Shown here one piece after another: positions 10,843 through 24,800 of a stretch of DNA of 45,108 bases (position 1 is the first letter of the stretch; each line of letters starts with the position of its first letter). The notes under the pieces were generated by a model. The model was not told the origin of the DNA and did no database searches. It saw nothing but the letters and a program-made list of their open reading frames with translations. The DNA is from Azolla pinnata (lineage: Eukaryota; Streptophyta; Polypodiopsida; Salviniales; Salviniaceae): NCBI GenBank assembly GCA_037176905.1, contig JBBBWG010030931.1, positions 1,867-46,974 on the forward strand. Reading direction: 5' to 3'. Made by a program: the position numbers and the translations under genes.

Positions 10843-10939
10843 GATGATGAGGGCACGAAGGGCATGCGCTTGGAAATTCGGCAAAAGTAGATCTTCTTCT
10901 AGCAGCCAAGGTTTCGATCGTTGGTTTCGCTGCTCGGAA

Positions 10940-13900
10940 ATGGAGTGGGAGATCGTTCGTCATCCTCAGCCTCACCTTCTCTCGGCGCAGGAATTCTCCT
11001 CCCACATCGAAGCTCGCAACATCCCTGTGGTAGGTGATCCTCCTTGCAACCTTCATCATCATCATATCCAGCAATCTTTTGTTTTGTTTTTCCTTTTTTT
11101 TGGTGCAAAATCTCGTTTTCTCGCTCGATCTCGTCCGTCTGTTCATCGCCTTGGTTGCTGCATTCTCTCCCATTTGGCTGTCTCCTTGCCATCGTGCAGA
11201 GAACCGCGAAAGCGCTTTCGGATTGTTTCTCTAAAGGCATCTGGATTTGTTACGATGATTGCCCCATGTATTTCGTGGTCGTTCCTATATTCCATGCACT
11301 AAATGCTACATCATTTGATGTACTTTGTGAAATTCTCTGTGCTATTAACATGATTTCAGCTCACAATGTCCACGCATGTTAAACATTGGTCATGAATTAC
11401 GATGCGTCGTTGTACCAAAATCTCTCTTTTTTCTGCGAAAATTTCTTCCTCCTCTTTTTCTTGCTGTTTTTTTCTTTTGTTTAGCACTAATCAGATCCTT
11501 CTTTTCGTGTGAGAAATATATGTCTTTTCTTTATAGATATTTCGCATTCTCTAAGATGTGGTTTTACTCTATGTGCTACATACATCCATGCAAAAGAGGA
11601 GATCTCTTTCCAAATCTTTGTTTACTTACTGATTCACACACTCACTCGCACATTGTCACTCTTTTTCTGCCGACCAAAATCTTTGAGATTCCATACGAAG
11701 TTCTATCTCTTGGTTAACCCTTCTCATTCCTGTGTCTTTGGTCACTGTGAATTAGGTGTTCGAAAGTTCTGTCACATCTTGGCCAGCCTACTCAAAGTGG
11801 CAGCCTCGTGATGGTGGACTCGACTATCTCAAGGTAAATTCCCACATGAACCCTTTGTGTCTCATCCCGAGCTTATGTTGAATCATTTCCAAATGTAAGT
11901 GAGTAGTTATATAAGGCGCATTTGAAATTAGGAGATATCTAATGCGAGTACACTACCATAATGAAATAAAATTTGGACTTCCCTCGATGAATCCTTAATC
12001 AGACCAGAACTTTTTCTGGAGCTCGAAATTGTATCAAGCGGGTTATTGTAGAGATGATATTTTCAGAAACCATACCTTTTGAAATTAGTAAAGCATATAA
12101 GTTAACCTGGTCTCATTAAACTAAACCAGGAACTGCACTTGTAATATCAGCCAAGTGCAAACCCTGATTCTAAATCATGAACGCGGCTGATCAGAAACCC
12201 TCATAACCTAACACAGCCTCGTGTAATTAGAAAAGCGTAAAATAATGTTTGATCTAAATGTTCAAATATATGATGTGATATGATCCCGAAAGTTTTGTAC
12301 AGCATTTTAAAGCAAGCTTTGTGTTGTTCAGAGCATAGCAAGTGATGTAAGAGTGCAAGTTATGCTGTCATCATCAGATGGAAATTTCTACGGAGATGTC
12401 CGAAGTCATGAGAGAGTAAGTTAAACTGGTAAATTTATCCAGATACTTTTTATATCTCCTTATAATATACCCTCATTTATCATTTCACAGATGGCTCTTT
12501 CCTTTGGAGAATATCTTGATTATGCTTCGAGGTTCATGAATTCTGATAAAAAAGATAAACAATCTTCTGAAAGTCATCGTCTTGATGGAATGCAGCTATA
12601 TTTAGCCCAGGTAAATTTATTAATAGTAATTTTATTCTTTTCGCAAATGTGATCATTTATTGACATTTTGAAACTCCAAATTGCAGATGCCCATACTTAG
12701 CAAAGAGCAGCAGGAATCATCTCCATTGCAAACATTATTGCAAGATATTATAATGGTCTTTCACTTTTATATGCTGGCATTGTTCTAATCTTGTTTAGGT
12801 TTCATAGGTTTCGGTCTCTTGTATGCTGTGATATATCCTTCTTTTCTTTCTGATGTTCATGTTTCCTTTTCTGGCAGCCAAAATACTTGCATTCTTCATC
12901 CATCACCAACATCAACTTATGGCTGAGTGCTGTGGCATCAAATTCAAGTACACATTACGATCCCTTTCATAATGTTCTATGTGTGCTTTCTGGAGTAAAG
13001 AAAGGTAAATACACCATATATTTTCACTGTAAGCTGGTGAAATATAGGTGTCCTTAAAAGATCTCTTTTACTCAGTTACACTCTGGCCTCCTTGTGCAAC
13101 GCCATTCCTTTATCCTTACCCAGTTTACGGAGAGGCATCAAATCATAGGTAAAATTATTTTTATTACTGATAAACTCCAAATGTTGATCTTCTTTATCAA
13201 AGGATATATTTTGTGATTTAAATCTGGTTATGGATAATATAAGGGGAAGAACACCATAAAAGACCTTCGACAAATGCTTGTTAATTTTGCGTATTTCCCC
13301 AACATGATTGGCAATAACGTAGTCAGTTCATCCTTTTCTCATTGTGAAATCAATTCTTACCCTTCCTTGTTCGGAGTAAGAATAGCAGAAATGAAGTTAA
13401 TTTTTGGGAAAAGAATCTATCAGACATAATAGAGTTATTCTTTGGTACAATGGTGAATTCGGTCATTACTAATGTCTATCAATAATTTCTCCCCAGCGCT
13501 GTTGATTTTGTCAAGCCGAATACTCGGTTACATCCACATTTTGAACAGGCATCTAAGTATTCTCGACAAGTAACCTTGCAGCAAGGAGATGCATTATTTA
13601 TACCAGAAGGCTGGTAAAGACATCTTATTAGCTTTCCATATATTCTTTTTGCATTGGCATTTATTCTTTTACAGAATTTAGTTTTGTGACAGGTATCATC
13701 AAGTCAATAGTGATAGTCTGACTATAGGTGTTAACTTATGGTGGCCTTCAATGATAATGTCAACGTTGGGCTCTCATATGGATGGCTACTATTTGCGGCG
13801 AGTAGTTAGTAGGTAAGGCAGTTGCTGTTTAAAGTTCTAATTTAGAAAAATGCCACTCGGTTCAAAGCTCCAAGAATTCCCACTTCTCATTTTTGAGAAT

Positions 13901-16897
13901 TCTCTTTGATTATTGTAGAAAAGTAGAGCAATTGTGGAGAGAAGTACGAGGGAAATAAATTTAAAACAATATGATACAAGGAACATATATGGACACCTTT
14001 ATTTTGAGAGGTTGGGAATCCAGTGGATTTAAGTAATTAAGAGTGCTGTGGCTACTATTTGGTTAGGATCTCAGTGATGGTCATTTCGTGGAGCACTTTG
14101 CCTGTTTCGATGTTGTGACCTATCAGGCTCTGACCCCAGTTTTTTCTTGTAGAGAAGAGTTGATAATAGTATTTCATAATACTGTCATGTTTTTTTAAGG
14201 TTCCAAAATGATAGGATGCTTGCATTATGTCTCAAGGGAAATAAGGACCGTATATCAATTAGTGTGAAGATTCGACAGACTCTTATATAGTATAGTGAGA
14301 ACTGAGGCCTTGTGAATCATATTCTTAGGTATTTGAAGGATTAATCGTGTGTATGCTACGTTTTCCAACAAGTGCTGATATTGTTTCCATCTTAAGGATC
14401 TTATTCTTAGGTACATGAAGGATTGGTCATGTGTATGGTACATATTCCAGTAAGAGCTGCTAAATATCATTATTATAACCAAGCACATTTCTTAATGTTT
14501 AAGGATTTCTTGGAATCCATGAAGCAATTTTTGGGCATTCCTTTCCAATAAGGGATTAACAGGTCTGAATATGACTGTGCACCCCTTTTGGAATCTGAGT
14601 AAGGGATTGACGGGTCTGAATATGAGAATTTTGGAGTATCTTTGAATGTGTAGAAAAGGAAGCTGGTGGATAACTTGGGAATTGTGGGAAAATGAAGTGC
14701 ATATTTGGAATTTTGAAATAATTAGGATGGCTTGTTATCTTTGACATTCAATTAAATTATTTCTTGAAGCTTATGTTTGTCTCTTTTTTGGCATTATATT
14801 TGCTTTGGGTCCATCACAATGCAGCCTTTTAGATTATGAAAAGGTGAACTTGTACTCCCTCTGTAATGGTTATTTGGCGTATAGATATATGAAGCATCAC
14901 TGGCTAAACTAATGTTTGCATTTATCTTATCTTTTGTTTTCAGGAACGTATTATTGGGCTACTTAAGATACGTCGACTTAACACAGCAGAAGTTGATGAA
15001 AGTATAAGGGCTACTGAAGCTGCTAATTCAAAGAGAATTGAATCTCAGTCCAGTCCTGAGCAATTGGTCAAGAAGAAAGAAAATGATCATCCTGGAGAGG
15101 CAAAACAACATACCTCCATAGATAGCTTGACACCTTTGGAGAAGCATTGCCTGAAAAATGTTATTTTGGCCTGCACATCACAGGACACCTCCCTGGACAT
15201 GGTAAGGGATGAAGGAAAGTCTTGCAAAGTTGAACATCTTCATGAAGGTCATGCTTATCACTACCCACAGCCGACAATAGTAAAACATTGCAAGATTCCA
15301 TTGGATTTTCTTGAACAGGATGTGATAGCTGAGGTTTTCAGCAGGCTTGATCCGTTATCACTCAAACAACTACTCTCTAACATGGTGGTAAGTGTCATAT
15401 CACGTCATTGCAACTATAATGCACCATTCTTTCATTCTTATACTTTTACTTCATTCCTTCTTGACCTTTTCTTGATGTGCTGAACATCTCACGCTCCTTG
15501 ATAACCTTCCTAGATCCCCAACCCTTACCATCATCTGTTTTTATTGGACTAGGCCTAATCATTTCATGAGCTTCTCTGGTTTATTTGGGATATTGAGGAA
15601 TGTCAGGAGAGCGCAACCCTCATTTGCTCTCATAAGCTCTTTTTGAAGTTTGAGTATAGATTGCACAATGCACTTGCTGACCTTTCACTTGTTCTCGTGT
15701 TCACATTTCCTAGACAAGAGTTAGTATGTGGAACTAGATCTCCAAACTGTTTGAACTAGTTTGTGGAATATACATTTTTGGTAGATTTCCAAGATGTGAA
15801 ATTTGACATTCCTACTATTTACTGGCCTTTGCCTTGCTCAGTAGGCAGCGTCACACATTGTAGTTTTAACTTTAGCTGTTTTCTGTTAATAATTCCAATA
15901 TTACAGGAAGTATGACTGATGTAGTTCATTTTCTTGTGTTTTTGGCTTTAAATATGTTACCGTAGTTGCATTTTCCAAAAACTCTGGAAATGCTTGTGCT
16001 TTATAAACTTTCTCCAATGGCTGCTGAACTCTTGACCAGAAGATTTGACGAGATGGATAAGCTTTGTTCTGAAGCCGAACAGTAAGCAACAAATAGACTT
16101 TTGATTATGAATAAAATTTGAGATGGATCTGTTATAAACGATTGGACATTTTTGTATGAATCAGAGCGCAGTTTTATGAATCATTTTACAAGGTCTTTGA
16201 AGATCCAAAAATGGCTATGTCATCATTTTTGGACGGAAAGGAGACATTTGCAGCTGAGGTATATGCATTTGACACACCACAATATATAAAGTAAAGATGT
16301 ACAGGGCAAAGCTAGAGAATATACTGTGTTTGTTCTTTATTATTATGATTTTATTTATTGTTACTTGATGTCACTACTTATCACTATTTTGGTTTGGATA
16401 TGAAATATATTTCTATTATGAGCATGTAAGTACACATTTTCCGCTATTAGGGCTGCCTTTGAAGTATATGAAAAAAATTAGTAATCTTATGGTATATCAT
16501 TATTCAGTTCATGTAGCAGAAACTTAGTGATGTCTCTGGAGATCATAATGGCCGATGATATGCAGGACCAATGTTCTTGTCTAGAGGAACAATGAACATG
16601 AACATACGATTATTCATACTTAAATATTATTCATAGTTGCTGAAACGGTAGCATGTTCTTGACGATACTTGGACTGATGTCTTCTAAAAATGATCATCAA
16701 AATGTCCCTGTCCAAGCATGTTGAATATCATCAATAGTGCTGACATGGCAATTGCAATGAAGTTTTTGATTTTGCAAAAGTGCGCTTTTTATAAAATAAC
16801 AATCTGGTGCCAACTTTCATGTACTTAGAAGGTGCATATTGTCTTGCAGGCATTGCAGTATGTGCTCGCAAATTACCTTGGGTTGTCACAGAAATGA
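10940..16897 (+). CDS. JmjC-domain Fe(II)/2-oxoglutarate oxygenase, JMJ31-like
   Basis: Fourteen exons: 10940-11029, 11756-11833, 12332-12415, 12491-12610, 12687-12755, 12878-13004, 13076-13148, 13497-13613, 13693-13812, 14825-14843, 14944-15387, 15966-16081, 16165-16258, 16850-16897. They join in phase to about 532 residues. A cupin-type JmjC fold is indicated by SSVTSWPAYSKW near the N-terminus, the iron ligands H173 and D175 in THYDPFHN, and the distal ligand H255 in EGWYHQV. N179 and the Lys pair after LSGV may contact 2-oxoglutarate. The layout resembles the small JMJD5/TYW5-like class of protein or RNA hydroxylases rather than large histone demethylases, and Arabidopsis JMJ31 is my best match from memory. 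Residues 300-532 form an extension of unknown function. The substrate is not predictable. An in-frame ATG at 10844 would add 32 residues. The donor after exon 5 (GTCTTT) is weak. Confidence 0.85.
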
Positions 16898-18874
16898 CCA
16901 GGAGCCTAATTTTAGTGCTGATGTATTTCAAACCCCCCAGTGTGGAAGCTGCAAACCAACACCTGGTTACTTGCCGAGGTATGTGTGTTATAAAAGGTGA
17001 TGCATTTTGGACGTTTTTCTTCATGTATATATTAAATACCCCTTCGCAAACACTGTCTATTTGCTCAAAGGTATTCTTAACATCCATCTATCATTCATGC
17101 CTGTATGTAGACCTGCAATTCGAATGAAACATCAAAATAGTCACCGAGCTTTGTCATATGTTTGTTCCAAAAGCTCATGAGCTCGTACAATAAAGTTTTA
17201 TTTACAGCCTCCTGGGGTTCTGGGGAAATGAACAAAACTGTCTCCATTGCTGGTGGGCATAACGAACATGAATAAGCAGAGAGTTCAATGCTGCTCATGC
17301 CATCATTTCCAAAGCAGTTTTTCTATTGACTGAATTTTACTCTATCCAGGAGCACATTTACTACTTTTCCTTGTAATCGTTTTCTTATTGATTGATGATT
17401 TGTACAGTGTTGATGTGGTTGGTATGAAGATGTCCTCATTGACAGTGTGGCTGGTCAAAATTCAGGGAAGTACCAAGAAACCATGGAAAACAAAATGCCT
17501 CGAATATTCGACAGAGAAGGCTATGCACGAAACTGTCTTCATCTACTGTGTAAGGCTTCATAGTCTATAAATGTGAGTCGCAGTGGAAGGCATCTTGGCA
17601 CTCGTATCAGATAAATTCCAAGCAAGCAGCAGTTGTAATGATCGATGCGGAGAGTCTATATGAAAGAGAGCAGCTTGTGAATGGCACAGAGAAGGACATT
17701 TCTCCATCAAAGCTGATGGCAATCTTGCCAGAATGTCCCTCTGCTTCATGATCATTCTTGAAATAGCTCTGAATTCCTTAGGAGGTCATGGATCATCATT
17801 TAGGATTTAAGGATAATTATGAATTGGTGGTTATAAACTATCAATCTAATTGAGCTCAGTTTTGTGCGTCGATCAAGTACACAATGATATGTTGTTTGCT
17901 TTGGAAGTTTATTGCAACATTTGTCATGCACTATTTGCAGAATAACAAAGTAAATCAAATCTGCAAACAAATTAAATCATCAAAATGTCTGCATGCACTG
18001 AAATTGTGTTGCATAAACACACTAAAGTTGTGAGAGTAATCCAGTTGAGGATAGCTGGTATCATTGCATCCCTTTGTGCACATTTAGTATATAGGAGATG
18101 ATTATAATTATTGTTATTCCGAGTACGGGTACTTGGTAGAGATTCCCAAGTACACTAATATGCAAAGAAAATCAGCAATTAGTAGACATCTAATAATTAA
18201 TTTCAGCGTGATTGATATAAGTATTGATTATAAAAGGAGTGTTTGCGAGAGGCTCCCTAACCAATTCTGTAATTATGACAAGCACCACTATTATACCCCT
18301 CAAAATTAGCATCATCAAACGATGGACGCTCTCGAATGAAGTTGTAAACTAGACTTGATTATTACGCACCGCTTATAATTTCAATGTGTCACCACATGAG
18401 AAAAAGTCATAAAGAAGCGATAATTAATTAGGGAATCATTATGAAATCATAAAATGGGGGATTTCCTAATCCAACAATTATTGGGTTTTGATAGAAGAGG
18501 TGTTTAGTGAGTCGGATTGAACGAGCTGACCATCGGTGACAATCAGCATCAACTTATCGAATGCCGATTAATCTCATAGATATTCTCCTTACGATTTAGC
18601 AATCCAATTAACAACCAATGTCTTCAAGCATAGAGGCTAATCGGGCCCGTGATAAACTACTGAAATTAATTAATTAATCATCACAACAACATTCTCCATT
18701 GCTGTTCATTTGCATCAGAGATTGGAAATCTATTTGAATTCTCATTCCGAAGAGATTATGATAACTTTCTCATTTGTTTGTTTTCTGCGTTTTTACATAG
18801 AAATAAAATCCCCCAAACAACTCGTGAAGTAAAAGATTTGTTCTACAAACCGAGACAGAGAAGGGAGAGAGGAA
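16898..18874. other. JmjC 3' flank and intergenic DNA
   Basis: No gene recognised. The first part is probably the JmjC 3' untranslated region. From about 18000 the DNA is AT-rich with TAATTAAT runs. A perfect 8-bp inverted repeat (GTACTTGG at 18129-18136 and CCAAGTAC at 18146-18153) could form a small hairpin. Confidence 0.45.
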
Positions 18875-21800
18875 ATGGTGGAGCAGCAACAAGAAGACAC
18901 GAGCAGCGATGGCGTTGAGCTCAGAAATCAGAGAAAAAATGGTGGCGCTAAAACAAGCACAGCCTCTCCTCCTCCTCCTCCTGCTCCTGCTCCTGCACCT
19001 CCACAAACTGCAAAGGATTCTGATACTGGACGAGCACCCATGAAAACTACAACTTCCCCAGATGCTCCATGGGGAGTTCTGGTCGCCTTCTCCGAAAAAG
19101 CAAAATCTCGGCCACAGGCCTGTTGCCTAAACCGTTCTTGCTCGTTGTGGTTCCTTTTGCATCCGCTTTCTTTCAATTATACAGTAATTGTCTTTGGCTT
19201 TCATGTATGAAGTTCTGCACCTTTTGTTCGTTCACTTAATTGTTGTCTTCACTACATTGTTTTTTAAAGGCTTCCTAATCTCCAACAATTTTCGTTTGCT
19301 TACTGCAAAATTTGTTTAGTTCTCTTTTTATTTGGTGGCTGCGTTGCTTTTCTTGATTAGCATCGAGGAAGTTTGATCTACCAAGAATTAAGTTGATTTA
19401 TCTATTCTGAAGAGTTTTTGCAGCTGTTTAATCATGTTTATGCAAAATTCCTGCATTATACTTCTAATTTTGACAAAAATGTTTTATGCACTATTTATGT
19501 AATCTTTTAATCTTCTTTGGGCTGGATTTTTTGATTCATAGATAGAGTTCATTGATCAGATAGCTTATCCTGTGAAAAGACTCATTTTTTAGAGTGCAGG
19601 TGAGGAATATTAGCTTTACCAGAAAATTTAACTATAAGATATTATTATAATACAATTTATTCTGGGAATTCCTTTTTAAACTTATACCAAATATTTCTGT
19701 AATGCTATATTTTTGAGATTGCTCTGATTATTCCTGCATGAAAAGAAACTGGACGTTTCTGTTTTAAATTTCTACCCAGTTGTGTGTTACGCTATATTTT
19801 TGAGATTTTCATGATTATTCCTGCATGACGAGAAATCCTTTTCAAAGCTTTCTAAGACAACCAAAACTGGTAAATCAATGTATTTTTTACAGACGTATGA
19901 TATCCTATTTGATTTCTCGCACAAAAGGGATTTTTTCCAGCAGAATATGGCAGCATTATGCAGAGTTTTCTATAAAATGCATATAAAATTTCATCTTGCT
20001 ATTTTGTACAGCTAAAAATCTTGCTTTTGCAACTGAGTGCGCTTTATATCACAAGACTGTGGCATGGAAATTTATGTAAAATTAGAATTCTGTCTCTTGT
20101 TTGTGTTATGATTTGTTTGGCTTTGCTTTCTTTGCTGGTGGAACCGTAGGTAGTGGTTTCAAGCTATCCAGTAGGAAAGCACAGAAATTTGTCTTGCATT
20201 CTTGTGAGTAATCACACCTTTTCCGCTCAAAGTTTCAACAACTTGTATTTCTTTGGTAACAGGGCTCTCAAATATTCCTGCACAATGATGAGCATGTTCT
20301 TGGTCGGCTTGTAAGAGACCCATATTATCGCTTCGACTCTGTCAATGTGAGTGGCAAGCATTGCACAATTTTTCGCCGGAAATTAGTAAATGAAAATCAT
20401 CCAGATTCTGCGATGACCTCTGGAGAGAATTGGCTTGTATATGTCAAAGATACCAGGTTTATATGTTTGCTTTATAAGATTTATCTTGCTGGAATTTCCT
20501 TTACTGTCTACTATAATTGAAGCTTCTATGATTTCGCATCTCTTAGTTCAGATGATGACCCTGAAATTTTTCCTGTAGCTCAAATGGGACCTTCATTAAT
20601 AATCAAAAGTTGAAGAAGGAAAGTCCAGAGTCAAGAATTAAGGATGGGGATATTATCTCACTGGTGAATGATCCTGAGCATGGTGAGAACACCTTGATAT
20701 ATGGAGGGCTAATATAGTTTTCTAAATAGTTCTTTATCAAGCCTAATAGTATTTTTAGAAATACTTAATTTTTCTTGCTGGGTTCAATGATTGATGTGAT
20801 TGCAGAGAATGCATTTGCATTTTTGTACCAGGAACTCAAACCTAATGCTCAAACTCCTCTCAAACATCAGTCAAATGGATATTCAGCCAGTGTTTTGAAG
20901 CGCAAGTCTCTCCATGGTAATATACCGAGAAAAAGCTTTCTTTGAATTCAGAGATATTGTCAAAGATAACTCTTCAGGTCAAAACTGTGATTCCCTTTTG
21001 TAGTAGAAATTTGCCCTCAATTAGTAGTTTTGAGAATGATTATATGCCACTGTATCTTTGTCCTTGAAAGATTTTTCAGGTAGTTTTAGTTTCAATGTGC
21101 TAGTCATCTTGTAATAATCTTTTATTCTCGATCTTATCACTCCAACCGGAAATATTTCATAACCTAGCTCCATCTCTTGCAGATGTAGAAGGCACTGGAG
21201 AGTACAACCCAGGTGATAGTAAACGTACCAAAGGATTAGGAATAGGTGGCCCTGATGGTCCTGTATCATTAGATGATGTGAGGCGATTGCAGCGATCAAA
21301 TGAGGTGATTTAGTTGTGTTTTTGAACGAAGACTTTTGATCTTGTGAAGAGGACAATTTGTATGCATCATGTTTGTCTTCTTTTTGTAATCATACCTTTC
21401 CTATGTATATAAGGTTATCATTGTTTACTCCTTTTTACCATTCTTGCTGCAAGGGGCAGTCTGTTGTTTTCACTGGGGCATTGTTTTATTGACTCTAAAA
21501 AATCAACATGTATATCAATCTGTCTTTTGTGCTGATTATTTTTGGAAATTGAAAAGTACTTATTTGGTTTTTTATTATGTATTCATATTGTTTGAACATG
21601 GGACTGTTTTTCATGTCATTATTTGCATTAGTCATGTTTTCAAGCTGGGTTTATTATTCAATTGAAACTTTTTCCCTGTTTCATTGTGTTGAAACCTAAT
21701 AGAATGGTTTTAGTTCCTAACAATTCCATAGTGTTGAAACCTACATATGGTTTGGTACTTCTAATGCTAATACTGACTTTTGATCCTAACTAGATAAGAC

Positions 21801-24800
21801 CATGTATATATGATGCACGTATGATAGGTAAGATATTTTAGTGTTTTGACTTATTTTTGGAACAAATAACTTACATTTGAAGAGAAGCAGGAGTTACGGA
21901 AACAGTTGGAAGCACATCTACTAACCATAGATAAGTTGCGTACTGAGTCTCGTGCTGCTGCAGCACGGCACGATACTGTGAGTTTTTGGTCGTAAGTCCT
22001 CATTGAAAGGATTATGTGATCCTTCTTGTTATGATACAATTATGTGTCTTTTCAGGAGATGAAAGAGTTAAGGGAGACCCTCTCAGCTTCTTTCTTGACT
22101 CAGATACAAGTCCTCCGCACTGAGATAGGAAAGAAGGATAAGGAATTGGAATTTTCCAGTTCCTTATGTACTGAGCAACAAACACAACTTGAAGATCGCA
22201 ATCGGAGCTTAGCTTCTGCAATTCAATCTCGTAAAGATGCAGATGATGTGATACAAAGGTATCTATGTTTATTCTTGGTATTTGACATCCGTGTATGCTA
22301 TGCATTGTTAGAGTGCATTAATGTGTTTGCAAAACAATTGCAATATTGAAATGAAAACAAAAACTGAACTTTTCTTTTGAGATTCTGGTCTTTCAACTTA
22401 TGTGAAGTTGAACGGTCATGGTTTTCTAAGGCATAACACATGTTTTGCAGTCAGAAGCTGAACATACTTGAACTGAAAGAACAACTAGAAGATGAGCGAA
22501 GTCAGAGAAGGACTGAGAGAGAGAAAGCAGAAGCAGATCTGAAAGCAGCAGTAGAAAGAGTTCGTAGTGAAGCCTCTGAAGAGCTTAAACGGCAGTCGGA
22601 ATCTTCATCACAGCAGCTTCGAGAGCAGTTAGAAATGATAAGCAAGCTCAAGGAAGCAGATCAAGAAAGCCGCTCTCTTATTGAAGCATTACGTCATAAG
22701 CTGGTACACTATAGACATTCCCAAAATGTTTTCTTTTTCTGGTATGCTGGGTTTTGTAATGCAAAGAAATGTGATTATTTTGGTTTTATCAGGACATTAC
22801 CAGAGAAGCATTGGTAGAAGTTGAACGTACAAGTAGGTCATTGGAAGTAAAACTACAAGATGAAGAAGCCGCCTTAGTGGTTGCACGGAAGGTTTCAAGC
22901 CACACATCAAATATTTATTTGTTCAAAAAATGTCAATACATTTTCTACTAAGCTTTGAGGTGAACATTTTCTTGTTTGTATGTGAAGAAACTACTTGAAA
23001 AAGAGAAAGAGCTGCAATCAGTTACAGAGGACATGCAGAATGAGAAGGTAAACATTGTTGCTCTCTCCTTATCTCTTAAGATACTTTTTGGTGATGGGTT
23101 TTGCTATTATATTTCTTTGTATTTTATATTAAAGAATTGTACAGTGTCTAATGACTACAGTATGCATAAAGTTATATGCCACTTGCCAAAGATCGAAACT
23201 GTAGGGATTCTCTCCCGCTACTAGCACATGTACAATGCATTCCCTGTGCATGCAAGTGCAGAAGAGATCTTTTTCCAATCTATGGAGAAGTTCTCGTTCT
23301 CAATTTCTGTTTCTTGTTGCTTATCTAATCTACTGCCTTCATGTTTTTTTAGATTGCTTATGTTTGACATAGTCATCCTGATTGCACTTTTCAGTTAAAT
23401 TGCTTTTTTGATGTGTTAGGTTGCAAAAGAGGCAGCTTTGGCACGGCTTTCTTCCCTGGAAGCTGAAATGGAAACTGCAATTCACGACTTATCAGTAGAG
23501 CAACAACGTCTACAGGGTGCCAGGGAACGGATTGTGTTGAGGTAATGTTTGTAAAGAACATAAAATTGTTGGGGCCGGCTTCTTGGTCTGAAAGTTTACA
23601 TCCCTGCTATTAGGGAAACACAATTACGTGCATTCCATTCAACTGCGGAAGAAGTTGCTGCCCTACAGCAAAAACAACAGGAGCAATTGAAAGAAATGAT
23701 GCGCGTTCTTGAAGATGGAGAAGAAGAAGCTCACATAACAGTCCGTGATCAATGTAATGGGGTAAAACCTGAGGCTACAAAACTTGAGCTCGACACTGAA
23801 ACTAGGAGAGCGGATAGTGATGATGCCACACGGCAAGCTAATGAAAGTGGTGACAATGAGACTGTAAATAATGAACTGGACAAAGATATGGGTGATGCAA
23901 GTAGCCAGGCTACTGAAACTAGCGCACACAGTGGATCAATCAAAGAGGCAATCAAACCATGTGAAGATGGTGATACTCAAACAGATGAGTTTATGAGTGA
24001 TCATGATTGTTTGAGTGATCATGAACACAATGAAAATGAGACTCAAGTCTTAGTCAATGCAATTGATGAAAGTGGTCAAAACAAAGCTTATGTGGGTGAG
24101 AACACTCAATCAATGGTAGGAGATAACACGCAATTGGTGGTAGGGGAAAATACGCAACTGTTGGACATGGGAAGTGTTGCGAAGGATGCACTTTGTGCCA
24201 ATCTATTAGTGGATACTGGAAGGGTTGAGAATCTGCATATTACAGGTGTTCAACCAAGACAAGAAAGTGTAGAAGTTGGGAATGGTAATAATATGCAAGA
24301 TAGAGGAACTACACTCTCTGCAAATGATGCAGAGGTGAAGGAATGCAATGTTGAAACGAAAATTGAGCATGAGCAGGAAAGATTCGATGGCATGTCAAAG
24401 AAAGATGGAGACCTTATTTCAGTTTTGGAAAAGCATGTTCCAGCTAATACCCTGGATTTAATGACGTGTGAAGCAGCAGGGAGTTGGGCATATAACACTT
24501 CACAGTCTGGGCATTGTGAGAATGTTGTATGGTCTGAAAGTCATGTAAAAATTGAAGGAGAAGATAAGCATATTAAAGATTTCGTTGTCAGTCAAGTAAG
24601 TGATAGTGCGTGTACCTACTCTAAAAAGGGGAAGGTTCATCGGGACAGCCACAGTTTGCTAGCTTCTGGAAAGAACACTGCTTGGCATGATAAAGAACGC
24701 AGGGATCTGAATGCGATGCTGGATATTGTCTCTCCAGACTTTGCCCGTTCATATGGGTTGGTCCCTAACGTCGACAATGCACCAGATTCGGAGGAGCATA

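Noticed and set aside
10379..11173. 264-codon minus-strand frame of Lys/Arg/Glu repeats over the JmjC upstream minisatellite
   Set aside because: The frame is open only because the repeat has no stop in that phase. Part of it overlaps JmjC exon 1 antisense, and the sequence has no domain.
16807..17127. Plus-strand frame overlapping the last JmjC exon
   Set aside because: The frame phased with the preceding exon ends in ALQYVLANYLGLSQK and a stop; this alternative frame is not in phase and shows no conservation.
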